A DNA stretch of 64,000 nt from Alphaproteobacteria bacterium 46_93_T64 (GCA_002163135.1 MAAN01000024.1:1-64000), one strand, 5' to 3'; counted from the stretch's first letter, positions 1-10,852 are shown. Program-made: numbers and translations. Notes: generated from the letters alone by a model not told the origin.

Positions 1-119
1 ATGTAACTGTGGATGTTGAGCTTATTGCTCCAATCGCCATGGATGAAGGTCTCCGTTTCGCGATCCGCGAAGGTGGCCGTACTGTTGGTGCCGGCGTCGT
101 CGTCACCATCACTGAGTAA
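1..119 (+). CDS. tuf: Elongation factor Tu, C-terminal end (partial)
   Basis: The window opens inside this gene; frame starts at base 3 and ends at TAA 117-119. The 38 visible residues ([20 protein letters not shown], then a GGRTVGAG segment and a VTITE end) are the invariant C-terminal beta-barrel of EF-Tu, the GTPase that delivers aminoacyl-tRNA to the ribosome. Its place just before rpsJ is the usual tuf-rpsJ arrangement at the head of the S10 operon. Confidence 0.97.
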   Translation, partial: VTVDVELIAPIAMDEGLRFAIREGGRTVGAGVVVTITE

Positions 120-176
120 TAAACGTTTCAAGGCCGCCTCTTACTGAGGCGGCTGATATCTGGAGTGACCAGAGTA

Positions 177-491
177 ATGGAAAACCAAAATATCCGCATT
201 CGCCTCAAAGCGTATGACCACCGCGTGCTTGATAGCTCGACTGGTGAGATTGTAAACACTGCAAAGCGCACAGGCGCTTCTGTGCGTGGTCCAATCCCAC
301 TACCGACACATATCGACAAATATACAGTTCTTCGTGGACCGCATATTGATAAAAAATCACGCGAACAGTTCGAAATCAGAACACACAAACGTGTTCTGGA
401 TATCGTCGAGCCTACGCCACAAACAGTGGAAGCGCTGATGAAACTGGAACTCGCCGCTGGCGTCGAAGTATCCATTAAGTTGTTGGGGTAA
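177..491 (+). CDS. rpsJ: 30S ribosomal protein S10
   Basis: Small-subunit protein of the 30S head, also the NusE partner of NusB in antitermination. The protein (104 aa) starts [16 protein letters not shown] and keeps the RGPxPLPT and [17 protein letters not shown] segments of S10. A GTG at 165 is also open in frame, but ATG 177 gives the family length and has GGAG at 162-165 as ribosome binding site. First gene of the S10 cluster after tuf; six bases separate it from rplC. Confidence 0.96.
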   Translation: MENQNIRIRLKAYDHRVLDSSTGEIVNTAKRTGASVRGPIPLPTHIDKYTVLRGPHIDKKSREQFEIRTHKRVLDIVEPTPQTVEALMKLELAAGVEVSIKLLG

Positions 492-497
492 TCTGAA

Positions 498-1229
498 ATG
501 CGCTGTGGATTAATCGCAAAAAAACTGGGCATGTCTCGCGTTTTCGCTGAAGACGGACAACATGTTCCAGTAACAGTCCTGGAAGTGGATAACTGCCAGG
601 TTGTTGCTCACCGTAAATCTGAAACTCATGGTTATAATGCCATGCAAATCGGTGTCGGTGCTGCTAAAGTTAAAAACGTGTCAAAAGCTATGCGTGGCCA
701 TTATGCGAAAGCAAATGTTGCTCCGAAAATGAAGTTGGCTGAGTTTCGTATTGAGGAAGACGGTTTCGTTGACCTCGGTTCTGAACTGACGACAGATCAC
801 TTCGTACCAAACCAGAGTGTTGACGTTGCTGCTACAAGTATTGGTAAAGGTTTTGCCGGTGCCATGAAGCGTCATAATTTTGGCGGAATGCGCGCTACAC
901 ATGGTGTGTCAGTTTCTCATCGTGCGCACGGTTCCACGGGTCAGTGTCAAGATCCTGGTAAAGTGTTCAAGGGTAAGAAAATGGCCGGTCACATGGGTGC
1001 AACTCGTGTAACTACGCAGAACCTAACAATTGTATCTACTGATGTAGAGCGTGGACTTATCCTTGTAAAAGGTGCAGTACCGGGTTCCAAAGGTGCATGG
1101 GTTTATGTTTCTGACGCTGTTAAAATAGCACGCCCTGAAGAAGCTCCATATCCGGCTGCAGTCCGGTCAACGGTAGCTCCTGCGGCAATAGAAGAAGCGC
1201 CTGCTGCAGACGCTTCTGCTGAAGAATAA
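498..1229 (+). CDS. rplC: 50S ribosomal protein L3
   Basis: Large-subunit core protein that helps start 50S assembly near the peptidyl transferase centre. 243 aa, with the typical start [16 protein letters not shown], the [13 protein letters not shown] loop and the [14 protein letters not shown] segment. About 35 residues longer than the E. coli protein because of an Ala/Glu/Pro-rich C-terminal tail after the conserved core, as is common in alphaproteobacteria. Thirteen bases separate it from rplD. Confidence 0.97.
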   Translation: MRCGLIAKKLGMSRVFAEDGQHVPVTVLEVDNCQVVAHRKSETHGYNAMQIGVGAAKVKNVSKAMRGHYAKANVAPKMKLAEFRIEEDGFVDLGSELTTDHFVPNQSVDVAATSIGKGFAGAMKRHNFGGMRATHGVSVSHRAHGSTGQCQDPGKVFKGKKMAGHMGATRVTTQNLTIVSTDVERGLILVKGAVPGSKGAWVYVSDAVKIARPEEAPYPAAVRSTVAPAAIEEAPAADASAEE

Positions 1230-1242
1230 AGGATCTGTTGGA

Positions 1243-1863
1243 ATGAAGGTTAATGTAATCAACCTCGAAAATAAAAAAGCGGGCGATATTGAGCTTGCTG
1301 ACGAGGTTTTTGGACTGGCTCCGCGCGCGGATCTGCTCCAACGGATGGTAAAGTATCAACTTGCTGCTCGCCGTTCAGGGACACATAAGACAAAAGGTGT
1401 CGCTGAAGTGTCCGGTACAGGTGCTAAGCCGTTTGCACAGAAGGGCACTGGTCGTGCTCGTCAAGGTCAGAAACGTGCTCCGCATCAACGTGGCGGTGGT
1501 GTAGCTCATGGTCCGGTCCTCCGGTCTCATGCGCATGATCTGCCAAAGAAAGTTCGTAAACTGGCGCTTAAGTCAGCGTTGTCTGCAAAAGCAGCTGAAG
1601 GCAAGTTGATCATTATCGATGAACTCAAAACAGCTGATGCCAAAACTAAGGTTATGGCAGTAAAATTTGCAGCACTTGGTTGGACTTCCGCTCTGATCAT
1701 CGATGCAGGCGAACCAGATACTAATTTCGCATTGTCTACTCGCAACTTACCACAAGTTGACGTTCTGCCTGAAAACGGCGCGAACGTTTACGACATTCTT
1801 CGTCGTGACACGCTTGTGCTGACAAAAAGCGCAGTAGAAAGCCTGGAGGCTCGATTGAAATGA
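1243..1863 (+). CDS. rplD: 50S ribosomal protein L4
   Basis: Large-subunit protein lining the exit tunnel. 206 aa; the [20 protein letters not shown] loop that reaches into the tunnel is clear at residues 65-90, followed by the [25 protein letters not shown] segment. In E. coli L4 represses its own operon; the promoter region that would carry such control lies outside this window. The last four bases overlap rplW (ATGA), implying translational coupling. Confidence 0.96.
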   Translation: MKVNVINLENKKAGDIELADEVFGLAPRADLLQRMVKYQLAARRSGTHKTKGVAEVSGTGAKPFAQKGTGRARQGQKRAPHQRGGGVAHGPVLRSHAHDLPKKVRKLALKSALSAKAAEGKLIIIDELKTADAKTKVMAVKFAALGWTSALIIDAGEPDTNFALSTRNLPQVDVLPENGANVYDILRRDTLVLTKSAVESLEARLK

Positions 1864-2153
1864 ACCAGGAACGTATTTACGACATCCTGTTGGGACCAGT
1901 AGTTACTGAAAAGTCCACAATGGGTTCAGAGGTTAATCAGGTTACATTCCGTGTAACTCTGGATGCGACTAAACCCGAAATCAAAGAAGCTGTGGAAACA
2001 CTCTTCAAGGTTAAGGTAGAGAACGTGAACACTAACCGTACAACCGGTAAAGTTAAGCGTTTCCGTGGTCGTCTCGGCAAGCGGTCTGATTACAAGAAAG
2101 CAATGGTTACTTTGGCCGAAGGTCAGACCATTGACGTGACGACGGGGATTTAA
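1860..2153 (+). CDS. rplW: 50S ribosomal protein L23
   Basis: Large-subunit protein at the tunnel exit, docking site for trigger factor and SRP. 97 aa with the [11 protein letters not shown] opening, [22 protein letters not shown] centre and [11 protein letters not shown] end of L23. Starts inside the stop of rplD and is followed two bases later by rplB. Confidence 0.96.
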   Translation: MNQERIYDILLGPVVTEKSTMGSEVNQVTFRVTLDATKPEIKEAVETLFKVKVENVNTNRTTGKVKRFRGRLGKRSDYKKAMVTLAEGQTIDVTTGI

Positions 2154-2155
2154 AA

Positions 2156-2992
2156 ATGGCGCTTAAAAGTTATAAGCCAACAACACCTGCGCAGCGTGGT
2201 CTGATCCTTGTTGATCGTTCCGAGTTGCATAAAGGTAAGCCAGTCAAGACCCTTACTGAAGGTTTGACAGGTAGTGGCGGACGTAATAATAACGGTCGCA
2301 TCACGGCACGTCGTCGTGGTGGTGGGCATAAACGGTCTTACCGGATCATCGATTTCAAACGTCGCAAATTCGACGTTGCGGCGACAGTTGAACGCTTGGA
2401 ATATGATCCAAACCGGACCGCCTTTATCGCGTTGATCAAGTATGAAGACGGTGAACTGTCTTACATCCTTGCTCCGCAGCGTATTTCGGTTGGTGATACA
2501 GTGATTGCTGGTAATACAGCAGACATTAAGCCAGGCAATGCGATGCCGATGAAGAATATGCCAGTTGGAACCATCATCCACAATGTGGAGATGAAGCCAG
2601 GTAAGGGCGGTCAAATTGCACGCTCTGCTGGTACATATGTACAGTTGATCGGTAAAGACGCCGGTAATGCTCAGCTTCGTCTGGCATCTGGTGAACAACG
2701 TATTGTTCCTGCTGAATGTATGGCTACAGTTGGTGCGGTATCAAACCCGGATCAAAAGAACATTAAGCTTGCTAAAGCTGGTCGTTCTCGCTGGCTCGGA
2801 CGTCGTCCGTCAGTACGTGGCGTTGCCATGAACCCGATCGATCACCCGCATGGTGGTGGTGAAGGTAGAACTTCGGGTGGTCGTCATCCAGTGACTCCTT
2901 GGGGTAAACCAACCAAGGGCAAACGGACTCGGTCAAACAAGTCTACAGATAAATCGATTATGAAGCGCCGTCCGCAAAAACGGAAGAAATAG
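2156..2992 (+). CDS. rplB: 50S ribosomal protein L2
   Basis: Core large-subunit protein needed for subunit joining and peptidyl transfer. 278 aa; begins [15 protein letters not shown], has the [18 protein letters not shown] basic stretch, and ends with the [20 protein letters not shown] loop carrying the conserved histidine and the lysine/arginine-rich tail. Length equals the family norm. Confidence 0.97.
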   Translation: MALKSYKPTTPAQRGLILVDRSELHKGKPVKTLTEGLTGSGGRNNNGRITARRRGGGHKRSYRIIDFKRRKFDVAATVERLEYDPNRTAFIALIKYEDGELSYILAPQRISVGDTVIAGNTADIKPGNAMPMKNMPVGTIIHNVEMKPGKGGQIARSAGTYVQLIGKDAGNAQLRLASGEQRIVPAECMATVGAVSNPDQKNIKLAKAGRSRWLGRRPSVRGVAMNPIDHPHGGGEGRTSGGRHPVTPWGKPTKGKRTRSNKSTDKSIMKRRPQKRKK

Positions 2993-3002
2993 GGAGCGTT
3001 AA

Positions 3003-3281
3003 ATGGCACGTTCAGTATGGAAAGGTCCGTTTGTTGACGGCTACATGCTTAAAAAGGCAGAAGCTGCCCGCGATAGCGGCAGGAAACAGATCATCAAGAC
3101 CTGGTCACGCCGGTCTACTATTGTACCTCAGTTTGTCGGTTTGACATTTGGCGTTTATAACGGCCAAAAGTTTGTACCGGTTCTTGTGGATGAAGATATG
3201 GTAGGTCATAAGTTTGGAGAGTTTTCTCCTACTCGTACATATTATGGCCACATGGCCGATAAGAAGGCCCGGAGGAAATAA
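3003..3281 (+). CDS. rpsS: 30S ribosomal protein S19
   Basis: Head protein of the 30S subunit that pairs with S13. 92 aa, [20 protein letters not shown] start, then [15 protein letters not shown] and [16 protein letters not shown], all diagnostic of S19. Shine-Dalgarno GGGAG at 2992-2996. Two bases separate it from rplV. Confidence 0.97.
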   Translation: MARSVWKGPFVDGYMLKKAEAARDSGRKQIIKTWSRRSTIVPQFVGLTFGVYNGQKFVPVLVDEDMVGHKFGEFSPTRTYYGHMADKKARRK

Positions 3282-3283
3282 TC

Positions 3284-3664
3284 ATGGGTAAGCAGTCCGT
3301 CGAAAGGCAGCTAGACGATACAAGCGCGCTTGCTAAAGGCAACCGTCTTCGTGTTAGTCCACAAAAGCTGAACCTCGTGGCAGGGCTTATCCGCGGCAAA
3401 ACCGCGGAAGTAGCTCTTAAAGAACTCACTTTTTCAAAGCGCGCGATTTCACGCGATGTGAAAAAGGTTCTTCAGTCAGCAATTGCGAATGCAGAAAACA
3501 ATCATCAGCTTGATGTTGATCGGTTGTTTGTTGCAGAAGCGTATGTTGGCAAATCCCTCGTCATGAAGCGTATGCGTCCACGTGGTCGCGGTCGCTCAAG
3601 TGGTATCCTGAAACCTTTCAGTAACATCACGATCATTGTTCGTGAACGTGAGGAGCAAGCGTAA
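3284..3664 (+). CDS. rplV: 50S ribosomal protein L22
   Basis: Tunnel-wall protein that contacts all 23S domains. 126 aa; the [15 protein letters not shown] helix and the tunnel beta-hairpin [20 protein letters not shown] are evident. The stop and the rpsC start share one base (TAATG). Confidence 0.96.
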   Translation: MGKQSVERQLDDTSALAKGNRLRVSPQKLNLVAGLIRGKTAEVALKELTFSKRAISRDVKKVLQSAIANAENNHQLDVDRLFVAEAYVGKSLVMKRMRPRGRGRSSGILKPFSNITIIVREREEQA

Positions 3665-4374
3665 TGGGTCAAAAAGTTAATCCAATTGGCCTACGTGTTG
3701 GCATCAACCGTACATGGGATTCCCGTTGGTATGCAGAACGCGATTACGCGAAGCTTCTTCATGAAGATGTTCGTATTCGTAATTTTCTGGAAAAAGACCT
3801 TGTTCAAGCGGGCGTAAGTCGCGTTATCATTGAGCGTCCTGCTAAGAAATGTCGCGTGACAATTCATACAGCACGTCCAGGGGTGATCATTGGTAAAAAA
3901 GGCGCGGACATCGAAAAGCTCCGTTCCAAAATTGCCAAGATGACAGCTTCCGAAGTTCATCTGAACATCGTAGAAATCCGTAAGCCTGAAATTGATGCGA
4001 AACTTGTTGCCGAGAATATCGGACAGCAGTTGGCGCGTCGGGTAGCGTATCGTCGTGCGATGAAGCGTGCAGTTCAGTCAGCGATGCGTTTGGGTGCTGA
4101 AGGTATCCGAATCAACTGTGCTGGCCGTCTTGGTGGTGCAGAGATCGCCCGTACTGAATGGTACCGTGAAGGCCGTGTGCCGTTGCACACTCTACGTGCA
4201 AATATTGACTACGGGGTCGCTCGTTCCTTAACTACTTATGGTATCATTGGTATCAAAGTATGGATCTACAAAGGTGAGATCATGGAGCACGATCCAATGG
4301 GTCAAGAAAAAGCGCAGGAAAAACAACAGGCCACTGGCCGTCCCGCAGGTCGTCCCGGCGGTCGTCGCGGCTAA
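3664..4374 (+). CDS. rpsC: 30S ribosomal protein S3
   Basis: Head protein of the 30S subunit at the mRNA entry site. 236 aa with [20 protein letters not shown] start, a type II KH domain with the [14 protein letters not shown] loop near residues 75-90, and the S3 C-terminal domain ending in a Gly/Arg/Pro-rich tail. One-base overlap with rplV and 17 bases before rplP. Confidence 0.97.
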   Translation: MGQKVNPIGLRVGINRTWDSRWYAERDYAKLLHEDVRIRNFLEKDLVQAGVSRVIIERPAKKCRVTIHTARPGVIIGKKGADIEKLRSKIAKMTASEVHLNIVEIRKPEIDAKLVAENIGQQLARRVAYRRAMKRAVQSAMRLGAEGIRINCAGRLGGAEIARTEWYREGRVPLHTLRANIDYGVARSLTTYGIIGIKVWIYKGEIMEHDPMGQEKAQEKQQATGRPAGRPGGRRG

Positions 4375-4391
4375 GGTAAAGAGGTGATATT

Positions 4392-4811
4392 ATGCTTCAA
4401 CCGAAGCGAACAAAATTTCGTAAAGCACACAAAGGACGCTTGAAAGGTGTCGCAACTTCAGGTACAAGCCTGAACTTCGGTGCTTTCGGTCTCAAAGCTC
4501 TTGAGCCCGGACGTATTACTGCACGGCAGATCGAAGCGACCCGTCGTGCAATAACTCGTCACATGAAGCGTGCTGGTCGTGTATGGATTCGAATCTTTCC
4601 GGATATTCCGGTATCCAAGAAACCTGCTGAAGTCCGTATGGGTAAAGGCAAGGGTTCTCCGGAGTTTTGGATGGTTCGTATCAAGCCTGGTAAAGTTATG
4701 TTCGAACTCGACGGTGTTCCTGCCGAGTTGGCCCGTGAGGCCTGCGAACGTGGTGCTGCCAAACTGCCGATCAAAGTTAAGTTTATTACCCGTCTCGGCG
4801 AAGGGGGTTGA
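4392..4811 (+). CDS. rplP: 50S ribosomal protein L16
   Basis: Large-subunit protein that shapes the A-site tRNA pocket. 139 aa; begins [16 protein letters not shown], contains [19 protein letters not shown] and the [11 protein letters not shown] segment. Its stop TGA at 4809-4811 lies just before rpmC. Confidence 0.97.
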   Translation: MLQPKRTKFRKAHKGRLKGVATSGTSLNFGAFGLKALEPGRITARQIEATRRAITRHMKRAGRVWIRIFPDIPVSKKPAEVRMGKGKGSPEFWMVRIKPGKVMFELDGVPAELAREACERGAAKLPIKVKFITRLGEGG

Positions 4812-4813
4812 TC

Positions 4814-5005
4814 ATGAAGGCACAGGAATTATTGGGCAAAAGCCCAGATGAATTGAAGGACGAACTGGTTTCTTTGAAAAAAGAACAGTTTAATCTTCGT
4901 TTCCAAAAGGCTAGTGGCCAATTGGAAAATACGGCTCGTGAACGTCAGGTTCGTCGTGATATTGCCCGGATTAAAACGGTCATGTCATCGAAACCTGCGT
5001 CATAG
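4814..5005 (+). CDS. rpmC: 50S ribosomal protein L29
   Basis: Small two-helix protein at the tunnel exit beside L23. 63 aa: [20 protein letters not shown], then [20 protein letters not shown] and the RRDIARIKT helix. A TTG at 4808 is open in frame but overlaps the rplP stop; ATG 4814 matches the family start. Confidence 0.95.
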   Translation: MKAQELLGKSPDELKDELVSLKKEQFNLRFQKASGQLENTARERQVRRDIARIKTVMSSKPAS

Positions 5006-5016
5006 GAGAAACAACT

Positions 5017-5253
5017 ATGCCGAAGCGTATCCTGCAAGGGACAGTAGTTAGCGACAAGAGCTCTCAAACAGTTGTTGTCAAAGTAGAGCGTCAGGTGATG
5101 CACCCGCTGTACAAAAAATACATTGGCCGGTCAAAAAAGTACCATGCCCATGACGAAAAAAGTCAGTTTAAAGCTGGTGACCTCGTTCGTATTCAAGAAT
5201 GTCGTCCCATTTCTAAATTGAAACGTTGGGAAGTTCTTTACGACAACGCCTAA
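5017..5253 (+). CDS. rpsQ: 30S ribosomal protein S17
   Basis: OB-fold primary binding protein of the 16S 5' domain. 78 aa with [39 protein letters not shown] and [13 protein letters not shown], the standard S17 blocks. Shine-Dalgarno AGGAGA at 5004-5009. Confidence 0.96.
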   Translation: MPKRILQGTVVSDKSSQTVVVKVERQVMHPLYKKYIGRSKKYHAHDEKSQFKAGDLVRIQECRPISKLKRWEVLYDNA

Positions 5254-5289
5254 AGTTAAGCGTGTCAGAACCAAACAAAGGTAAAGACT

Positions 5290-5658
5290 ATGATTCAAAT
5301 GCAAACCAACCTGGATGTTGCCGACAATTCCGGCGCGAGACGGGTGCAGTGCATTAAAGTTTTGGGCGGATCCAAACGGAAAACCGCTTCAGTTGGTGAC
5401 ACTATAGTAGTGTCAGTAAAAGAAGCGATTCCACGTGGCCGCGTGAAAAAAGGTGACGTGCAACGCGCCGTCATCGTACGCACTAAGAAAGAGATCCGTC
5501 GTGCAGACGGAACAGCCATTCGCTTTGATAGCAACGCAGCAGTGTTGATCAATAAAGCGGGCGAGCCAATCGGTACTCGTATTTTTGGCCCAGTTACACG
5601 TGAGCTTCGTGCTAGAAACATGATGAAAATTGTGTCCTTGGCTCCGGAGGTGCTCTAA
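5290..5658 (+). CDS. rplN: 50S ribosomal protein L14
   Basis: Interface protein of the 50S subunit and binding site of the silencing factor RsfS. 122 aa starting [20 protein letters not shown] and ending [16 protein letters not shown] plus [10 protein letters not shown]. The 36-base gap after rpsQ shows no clear secondary structure. The final base is shared with the rplX start. Confidence 0.97.
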   Translation: MIQMQTNLDVADNSGARRVQCIKVLGGSKRKTASVGDTIVVSVKEAIPRGRVKKGDVQRAVIVRTKKEIRRADGTAIRFDSNAAVLINKAGEPIGTRIFGPVTRELRARNMMKIVSLAPEVL

Positions 5659-5981
5659 TGGCTGAAAAATTCACTGTGAAAAAAGGTGACAAGGTCATCG
5701 TCCTCACTGGTAAAGACAAAGGCAAAAGCGGCGAAGTTCTCAGCGTAATTCGCAGTGACCGTCGCGCAATTGTTTCCGGTGTAAACATGGTCAAACGCCA
5801 CACGAAACAGAGTCAAACAGATCAAGGCGGCATCGTTGAGAAAGAAGCCACCATTCATCTGTCTAACCTTGCGTTGCTGGATCCTAAGGATGGTAAAGCA
5901 ACTCGTGTTGGCTACAAAATACTTGAAGACGGTCGCAAAGTTCGTGTTGCCAAGCGCTCCGGCGAAGTTATTGACCTTTAA
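5658..5981 (+). CDS. rplX: 50S ribosomal protein L24
   Basis: Assembly-initiating large-subunit protein with a KOW motif. 107 aa; [20 protein letters not shown] (KOW, residues 8-28), then [11 protein letters not shown] and [14 protein letters not shown]. Overlaps rplN by one base. Confidence 0.96.
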   Translation: MAEKFTVKKGDKVIVLTGKDKGKSGEVLSVIRSDRRAIVSGVNMVKRHTKQSQTDQGGIVEKEATIHLSNLALLDPKDGKATRVGYKILEDGRKVRVAKRSGEVIDL

Positions 5982-5992
5982 AGGATAGTAAG

Positions 5993-6541
5993 ATGGCAGC
6001 GCCAAGACTTAAAAATCTTTATAACGACGAGCTTCGTAATAAGCTCAAAGAAAAATTTGGCTACAGCAATGAAATGATGATTCCAAAACTGGAAAAAATC
6101 GTTATAAACATTGGTTGTGGTGAAGCAGTAGCGGATTCAAAGAAAATCAAGTCAGTATTGGCTGAACTTTCTAAGATTTCTGGTCAGAAACCAGTTACCA
6201 CTGTTGCTAAGAAATCAATTGCGACTTTCAAATTGCGTGAAGGTATGCCAATTGGTGCAAAGGTTACACTGCGTCAGAATCAGATGTATGAATTTCTTGA
6301 CCGCCTGGTAAACATTGCTTTACCACGTGTTCGTGACTTTCGCGGAGTGTCACCGAAAAGCTTTGACGGTCGTGGCAACTACGCCATGGGCTTGAAAGAG
6401 CAACTCGTGTTCCCGGAAATCAGCTATGATGATGTGGCTGATGTACGGGGTATGGATATCGTAATCTGTACGTCTGCTGATACCGACGAAGAAGCTCGTG
6501 AGCTTCTTAGTGGTTTCAATATGCCGTTTAAGATTAATTGA
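5993..6541 (+). CDS. rplE: 50S ribosomal protein L5
   Basis: Central protuberance protein that binds 5S rRNA. 182 aa; [40 protein letters not shown] and the [20 protein letters not shown] loop identify L5. Shine-Dalgarno AAGGATA just before the start. Confidence 0.97.
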   Translation: MAAPRLKNLYNDELRNKLKEKFGYSNEMMIPKLEKIVINIGCGEAVADSKKIKSVLAELSKISGQKPVTTVAKKSIATFKLREGMPIGAKVTLRQNQMYEFLDRLVNIALPRVRDFRGVSPKSFDGRGNYAMGLKEQLVFPEISYDDVADVRGMDIVICTSADTDEEARELLSGFNMPFKIN

Positions 6542-6559
6542 TCCAAGGAGAATTATAGA

Positions 6560-6865
6560 ATGGCTAAGAAAAGTGCCGTTGAAAGAAACCTTAAGCGTGT
6601 TCGCCTTGCTGAAAAATTTGCCGGCAAGCGTGCGGAACTTAAGGTTATTATCAACGACGAAAATATGCCTCAGGAAGACCGCTTCGCCGCGCGTCTGAAA
6701 TTGGCTGAGCTCCCTCGCAACTCTGCGCCGACTCGTATTCGCAATCGCTGCGAACTTACAGGTCGTCCACGCGGTGTTTATCGCAAACTAAAACTTTCCC
6801 GTATTGGCCTTCGCGACATGGCGTCCGCTGGTCAGATCCCGGGAATGGTTAAGTCAAGCTGGTAA
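6560..6865 (+). CDS. rpsN: 30S ribosomal protein S14 (zinc-free type)
   Basis: Head protein of the 30S subunit. 101 aa, the long form; only one cysteine is present in the C-terminal block ([20 protein letters not shown]), so this is the zinc-independent C-minus type. Shine-Dalgarno AAGGAGAA at 6545-6552. Confidence 0.96.
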   Translation: MAKKSAVERNLKRVRLAEKFAGKRAELKVIINDENMPQEDRFAARLKLAELPRNSAPTRIRNRCELTGRPRGVYRKLKLSRIGLRDMASAGQIPGMVKSSW

Positions 6866-6879
6866 GGGGAACATAGAAA

Positions 6880-7278
6880 ATGTCTTTTAGTGATCCTCTC
6901 GGCGATATGCTTACGCGTATCCGTAATGGTCAACACGCAAGCAAGAGTGCTGTTAGTTGTCCAGCTTCAAAATTGAGAATGAATGTTCTCGAGACATTGA
7001 AGCGTGAAGGTTACATCCGCGGCTATGAGGTTTCTGAACCAGAAGCTGGTAAGCGCGAATTGTCCATCGAATTGAAGTACTACCAAGGTAAAGGCGTTAT
7101 TGAACACGTAAGTCGTGTTTCTAAGCCTGGCCGTCGTGTGTATTCAGGTGTTAAAGGTCTGCCAACTGTTCAAAACGGTCTTGGTATTTCCATTCTGTCT
7201 ACACCACGTGGTGTTCTATCTGATAATGAAGCACGCGATGCCAATGTTGGTGGCGAAGTGCTTTGTAAAGTCTACTAG
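6880..7278 (+). CDS. rpsH: 30S ribosomal protein S8
   Basis: Binds helix 21 of 16S rRNA; in E. coli it also represses the spc operon. 132 aa: [18 protein letters not shown] start, [20 protein letters not shown] and the C-terminal [20 protein letters not shown] motif. A matching spc repressor site was not searched for rigorously. Confidence 0.96.
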   Translation: MSFSDPLGDMLTRIRNGQHASKSAVSCPASKLRMNVLETLKREGYIRGYEVSEPEAGKRELSIELKYYQGKGVIEHVSRVSKPGRRVYSGVKGLPTVQNGLGISILSTPRGVLSDNEARDANVGGEVLCKVY

Positions 7279-7286
7279 GAGGAAAT

Positions 7287-7820
7287 ATGTCTCGAATTGG
7301 AAAGCATCCAGTGGCAGTCCCTTCAGGTGTAGATTTACAGCTGACAGGTAAGGACGTTACGGTAAAGGGTGCCAAAGGTGTTCTCAGCATGAAATTCGTC
7401 GATGACGTTTCTGTTGAGCGCGAAGGTGACTTGGTTTGGGTTAAGCCTGCAAATGACAGCATACGTGCTCGTCAAATGTGGGGCATGCAGCGTACGCTTC
7501 TGAGCAATCTTGTTGAAGGCGTGACTACTGGTTTCATTAAGAAACTGGAAATCGTCGGCGTTGGTTATCGTGCTGCTGTAAAGGGCAAGGTTCTGAACCT
7601 TGCTCTTGGCTACAGTCACGACATCAATTTCGATATTCCAGAGGGAATCGAAATCAAGTGTCCTACAGCAACGACCATCGAAGTTTCAGGTGCAAACAAA
7701 CAACGGGTTGGGCAGGTTGCTGCTGAAATCCGTTCATACCGGAAACCAGAGCCTTATAAAGGCAAGGGCGTTAAGTACGCGGATGAATTTATCTTCCGTA
7801 AAGAAGGTAAGAAAAAGTAG
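7287..7820 (+). CDS. rplF: 50S ribosomal protein L6
   Basis: Two-domain protein near the sarcin-ricin loop. 177 aa with [19 protein letters not shown] start, [20 protein letters not shown] and the C-terminal [20 protein letters not shown] signature. Shine-Dalgarno AGGAGG at 7277-7282. Confidence 0.97.
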   Translation: MSRIGKHPVAVPSGVDLQLTGKDVTVKGAKGVLSMKFVDDVSVEREGDLVWVKPANDSIRARQMWGMQRTLLSNLVEGVTTGFIKKLEIVGVGYRAAVKGKVLNLALGYSHDINFDIPEGIEIKCPTATTIEVSGANKQRVGQVAAEIRSYRKPEPYKGKGVKYADEFIFRKEGKKK

Positions 7821-7829
7821 GATAGGACC

Positions 7830-8192
7830 ATGGCAAACACAAATGTACTATCTGATCGCCGTAGCCGTAGAACTCGCGCGAATCTCAGAAAAGTCAGCGG
7901 TGAACGTCCTCGTTTATCCGTGCACCGTACTAACAAACAAATCTACGTTCAGGTTATTGATGATAAAGCAGGCGTAACACTTGCTGCCGCGTCAACTCTT
8001 GATAAAGACTTGCGTGAAGCATTGAAAAACGGTGGAAACAAGGATGCCGCTACTGCAGTTGGCAAACTGATCGCCGAACGCGCGAAAAAAGCTGGTGTAA
8101 CAACCGTCGCTTTTGACCGCGGTGCCTTTAAATATCACGGCCGGGTTAAAGCCCTCGCCGAGGCCGCCCGTGAAGGCGGGTTGTCCTTCTAG
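7830..8192 (+). CDS. rplR: 50S ribosomal protein L18
   Basis: 5S rRNA-binding protein. 120 aa; [18 protein letters not shown], the [20 protein letters not shown] segment and the [10 protein letters not shown] end are all typical. Nine bases after rplF. Confidence 0.97.
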   Translation: MANTNVLSDRRSRRTRANLRKVSGERPRLSVHRTNKQIYVQVIDDKAGVTLAAASTLDKDLREALKNGGNKDAATAVGKLIAERAKKAGVTTVAFDRGAFKYHGRVKALAEAAREGGLSF

Positions 8193-8204
8193 GGGGTATA
8201 TGAA

Positions 8205-8753
8205 ATGAGACAAGATCAAAACGAAAAAGGCGATTCAGAATTCGTCGACAAGCTTGTTCACATCAATCGTGTGGCAAAAGTTGTTAAAGGTGGCCGTCGC
8301 TTCGGTTTTGCTGCTTTAGTAGTAGCTGGCGATCAAAACGGTCGTGTTGGCTACGGTCACGGTAAAGCCCGTGAAGTGCCGGAAGCCATTCGTAAGGCAA
8401 CTGAAGCTGCAAAGCGTAACATGGTCCGTGTACCGCTTCGTGAAGGCCGCACATTGCATCATGACGTGAACGGTCACTTCGGTGCCGGTCATGTGGTACT
8501 TCGTGCAGCGCCAGCTGGTACAGGTATCATCGCAGGTGGTCCAATGCGTGCAGTATTCGAAACACTCGGTGTTCAGGATGTTGTGACGAAATCTATCGGT
8601 ACTTCCAACCCGTACAACATGGTGAAAGCTACTTTCGAAGCGCTTAAAGCCATGAGTTCACCTCGGCAGGTTGCTGCTAAGCGTGGCAAAAAGGTATCGG
8701 AAATCGTTGGGCGTCGTTCAACTACAGCTGTGAAGGAGACTGCAGATGGCTAA
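8205..8753 (+). CDS. rpsE: 30S ribosomal protein S5
   Basis: Decoding-fidelity protein at the mRNA entrance. 182 aa; [18 protein letters not shown], the GVGVGKARE-like [12 protein letters not shown] loop and [15 protein letters not shown] are present. Its last eight bases overlap the rpmD start. Confidence 0.97.
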   Translation: MRQDQNEKGDSEFVDKLVHINRVAKVVKGGRRFGFAALVVAGDQNGRVGYGHGKAREVPEAIRKATEAAKRNMVRVPLREGRTLHHDVNGHFGAGHVVLRAAPAGTGIIAGGPMRAVFETLGVQDVVTKSIGTSNPYNMVKATFEALKAMSSPRQVAAKRGKKVSEIVGRRSTTAVKETADG

Positions 8754-8940
8754 GGCTAAAGCTACTGTTACCGTGACACAGATCGGAAGTCCGATCGGAC
8801 GTCATAAATCTCAGCGGGCGACACTCATCGGCTTGGGTCTGAACAAAATGCATCGGACCGTTGAAGTTGAAGATACCCCATCCATTCGTGGGATGATTCG
8901 CAAGGTTCATCACCTCGTACAGGTCACGGAAGCCTCTTAA
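8746..8940 (+). CDS. rpmD: 50S ribosomal protein L30
   Basis: Small large-subunit protein. 64 aa with [20 protein letters not shown] and [20 protein letters not shown], characteristic of L30. Overlaps the end of rpsE by eight bases in another frame. Confidence 0.95.
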   Translation: MAKAKATVTVTQIGSPIGRHKSQRATLIGLGLNKMHRTVEVEDTPSIRGMIRKVHHLVQVTEAS

Positions 8941-8969
8941 GGGCGGCCTGTAGGATAAGGAATACAGAA

Positions 8970-9449
8970 ATGTTATTGAATCAATTGTCTGATATTGCGG
9001 GCGCGACAAAGAACCGCAAACGCGTTGGCCGTGGTATCGGTTCCGGTAAAGGTAAAACTTCCGGTGCTGGTCAAAAAGGTCAAAAATCACGTTCTGGTGT
9101 TGCCATCAAAGGTTTTGAAGGCGGCCAAATGCCAATTCATCGTCGTTTGCCAAAGCGCGGTTTTACAAACATCTTCCGCAAGGAATTTGCTGTAGCAAAC
9201 CTCGGCCGAGTGCAAACTGCTATTGATGCAGGTAAACTTGACGCGAAAGAAACAATTACGATTGCCAAACTTCAGGAAGCTGGTGTTGTCGGTAAAGTGG
9301 TTGATGGTGTTCGTCTCCTTGCAAAAGGTGAGCTGAAGTCCAAAGTAACTTTTGAAGTTTCTGGTGCGTCTAAAGGCGCAGTTGAAGCTGTCGAAAAAGC
9401 TGGCGGTTCTGTCACATTGTTGACACCGGCAGTTACTAAAGGCGAATAA
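8970..9449 (+). CDS. rplO: 50S ribosomal protein L15
   Basis: Late-assembly large-subunit protein. 159 aa; the Gly/Lys-rich [20 protein letters not shown] block (residues 18-38), [18 protein letters not shown] and the C-terminal domain are standard. Followed by a terminator-like hairpin before secY. Confidence 0.97.
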   Translation: MLLNQLSDIAGATKNRKRVGRGIGSGKGKTSGAGQKGQKSRSGVAIKGFEGGQMPIHRRLPKRGFTNIFRKEFAVANLGRVQTAIDAGKLDAKETITIAKLQEAGVVGKVVDGVRLLAKGELKSKVTFEVSGASKGAVEAVEKAGGSVTLLTPAVTKGE

Positions 9450-9463
9450 GAAGAACGCGTATA

Positions 9464-9487
9464 GGGCAGCGAACAGCTGCCCTTTTT
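9464..9487 (+). terminator. Terminator-like hairpin between rplO and secY
   Basis: A perfect 7-bp stem GGGCAGC (9464-9470) / GCTGCCC (9476-9482) with loop GAACA is followed directly by five T. It has the full form of an intrinsic terminator yet lies inside the operon, so partial termination that lowers secY-adk expression relative to the ribosomal genes is likely (inference). Confidence 0.75.
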
Positions 9488-9505
9488 AACCTGGAGTACC
9501 CCTAA

Positions 9506-10852
9506 ATGGCGTCAGCAGCAGAACAAATGGCTTCATCCATGAACTTTGGAGCGTTTTCCAAGGCGACGGAACTTAAGAAGCGTTTGTGGTTCACGCTCTT
9601 TGCATTGATCGTTTACCGGCTCGGAACGTATATTCCGATCCCGGGTGTTGATCCAAATGTGTTGGCAGATGTTTTTGCCCAAAACTCCGGTGGCGTTCTA
9701 GGAATGTTCGACGTGTTTGCTGGTGGTGCGCTCGGGCGTATGACCATTTTCGCGTTGAACATTATGCCTTATATCTCTGCGTCTATCATTATGCAGTTGA
9801 TGACATCCATTTCTCCGCAAATGGGTCAGCTGAAAAAAGAAGGCGAGCAGGGACGTAAAAAAATCAATCAATACACCCGTTACGGCACGGTGCTCCTTGC
9901 GACGTTGCAGGGCTATGGTATCGCGGTCGGCCTTGAAGGTATGTCACTTTCTTCCGGTCAAGCGGCTGTAATCGATCCAGGGCTGTTCTTCCGAATTACC
10001 ACTGTTGTTACTTTGGTTGGCGGTACAGTTTTCTTGATGTGGCTCGGTGAACAGATCACAGCGCGCGGTGTTGGTAACGGAATTTCACTGATAATCTTCT
10101 CCGGTATTGTCGCAGCCTTGCCAAGCGCCCTCGTTGGAACGTTGGAACTTGGACGAACTGGCGCGATCTCTACTTTTGTTATCCTCTTCTTGCTCCTCAT
10201 GTCAGCCGCAGTTATTGGCTTTATCGTCTTCATGGAGCGGGCACAGCGCCGGATATTGGTTCAGTATCCGAAACGGCAACGGGGTAACAAAACTTATGGC
10301 GGACAGAATTCGCATTTACCTCTCAAGCTCAACACTGCTGGTGTTATTCCGCCAATCTTTGCATCCTCTTTACTATTGATGCCGGTTACGGTTGCTGGAT
10401 TCTCTGCAGGCAGTGGGCCAGAGTGGCTTACAACAGTTACGACCCTGATGGGACGTGGAACACCGCTTTACATGTTGTTTTATATAACGGGTATCGTGTT
10501 CTTCTGTTTCTTTTATACCGCTGTCGTCTTTAACCCTGATGATACAGCAGATAACTTGAAGAAGAACGGTGGCTTTGTCCCCGGTATCCGTCCCGGTAAA
10601 AGAACATCTGAGTATTTGGACTTTGTGTTGACGCGCCTCACCGTTTTGGGTGCAGCCTATCTGTCCTTGGTATGTATTTTGCCTGAGTTATTGATTTCGC
10701 AGTGGGCGGTTCCATTTTATTTTGGTGGTACTTCATTGCTGATCGTTGTATCCGTTACGATGGATACTGTGGCGCAAATTCAAAGTCATTTGCTCGCACA
10801 CCAATACGAAGGCTTGATTAAGAAATCGAATCTTGGGGGACGGCGTAGATGA
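9506..10852 (+). CDS. secY: Protein translocase subunit SecY
   Basis: Channel subunit of the SecYEG inner-membrane translocon. 448 aa with about ten hydrophobic segments, the first beginning near residue 22; the IYRLGTYIPIPGVDP block, the plug region GGVLGMFDVFAGGALGRMTI and the cytoplasmic loop KRQRGNKTYGGQNSHLPLKL are clear. Its end overlaps the adk start by four bases, so the two are co-translated. Confidence 0.97.
   Translation: MASAAEQMASSMNFGAFSKATELKKRLWFTLFALIVYRLGTYIPIPGVDPNVLADVFAQNSGGVLGMFDVFAGGALGRMTIFALNIMPYISASIIMQLMTSISPQMGQLKKEGEQGRKKINQYTRYGTVLLATLQGYGIAVGLEGMSLSSGQAAVIDPGLFFRITTVVTLVGGTVFLMWLGEQITARGVGNGISLIIFSGIVAALPSALVGTLELGRTGAISTFVILFLLLMSAAVIGFIVFMERAQRRILVQYPKRQRGNKTYGGQNSHLPLKLNTAGVIPPIFASSLLLMPVTVAGFSAGSGPEWLTTVTTLMGRGTPLYMLFYITGIVFFCFFYTAVVFNPDDTADNLKKNGGFVPGIRPGKRTSEYLDFVLTRLTVLGAAYLSLVCILPELLISQWAVPFYFGGTSLLIVVSVTMDTVAQIQSHLLAHQYEGLIKKSNLGGRRR

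Noticed and set aside
128-532. Long antisense frames over the ribosomal genes and over pca, maeB and pcc genes
   Set aside because: They mirror strongly conserved genes on the other strand and have no family features or ribosome binding sites.
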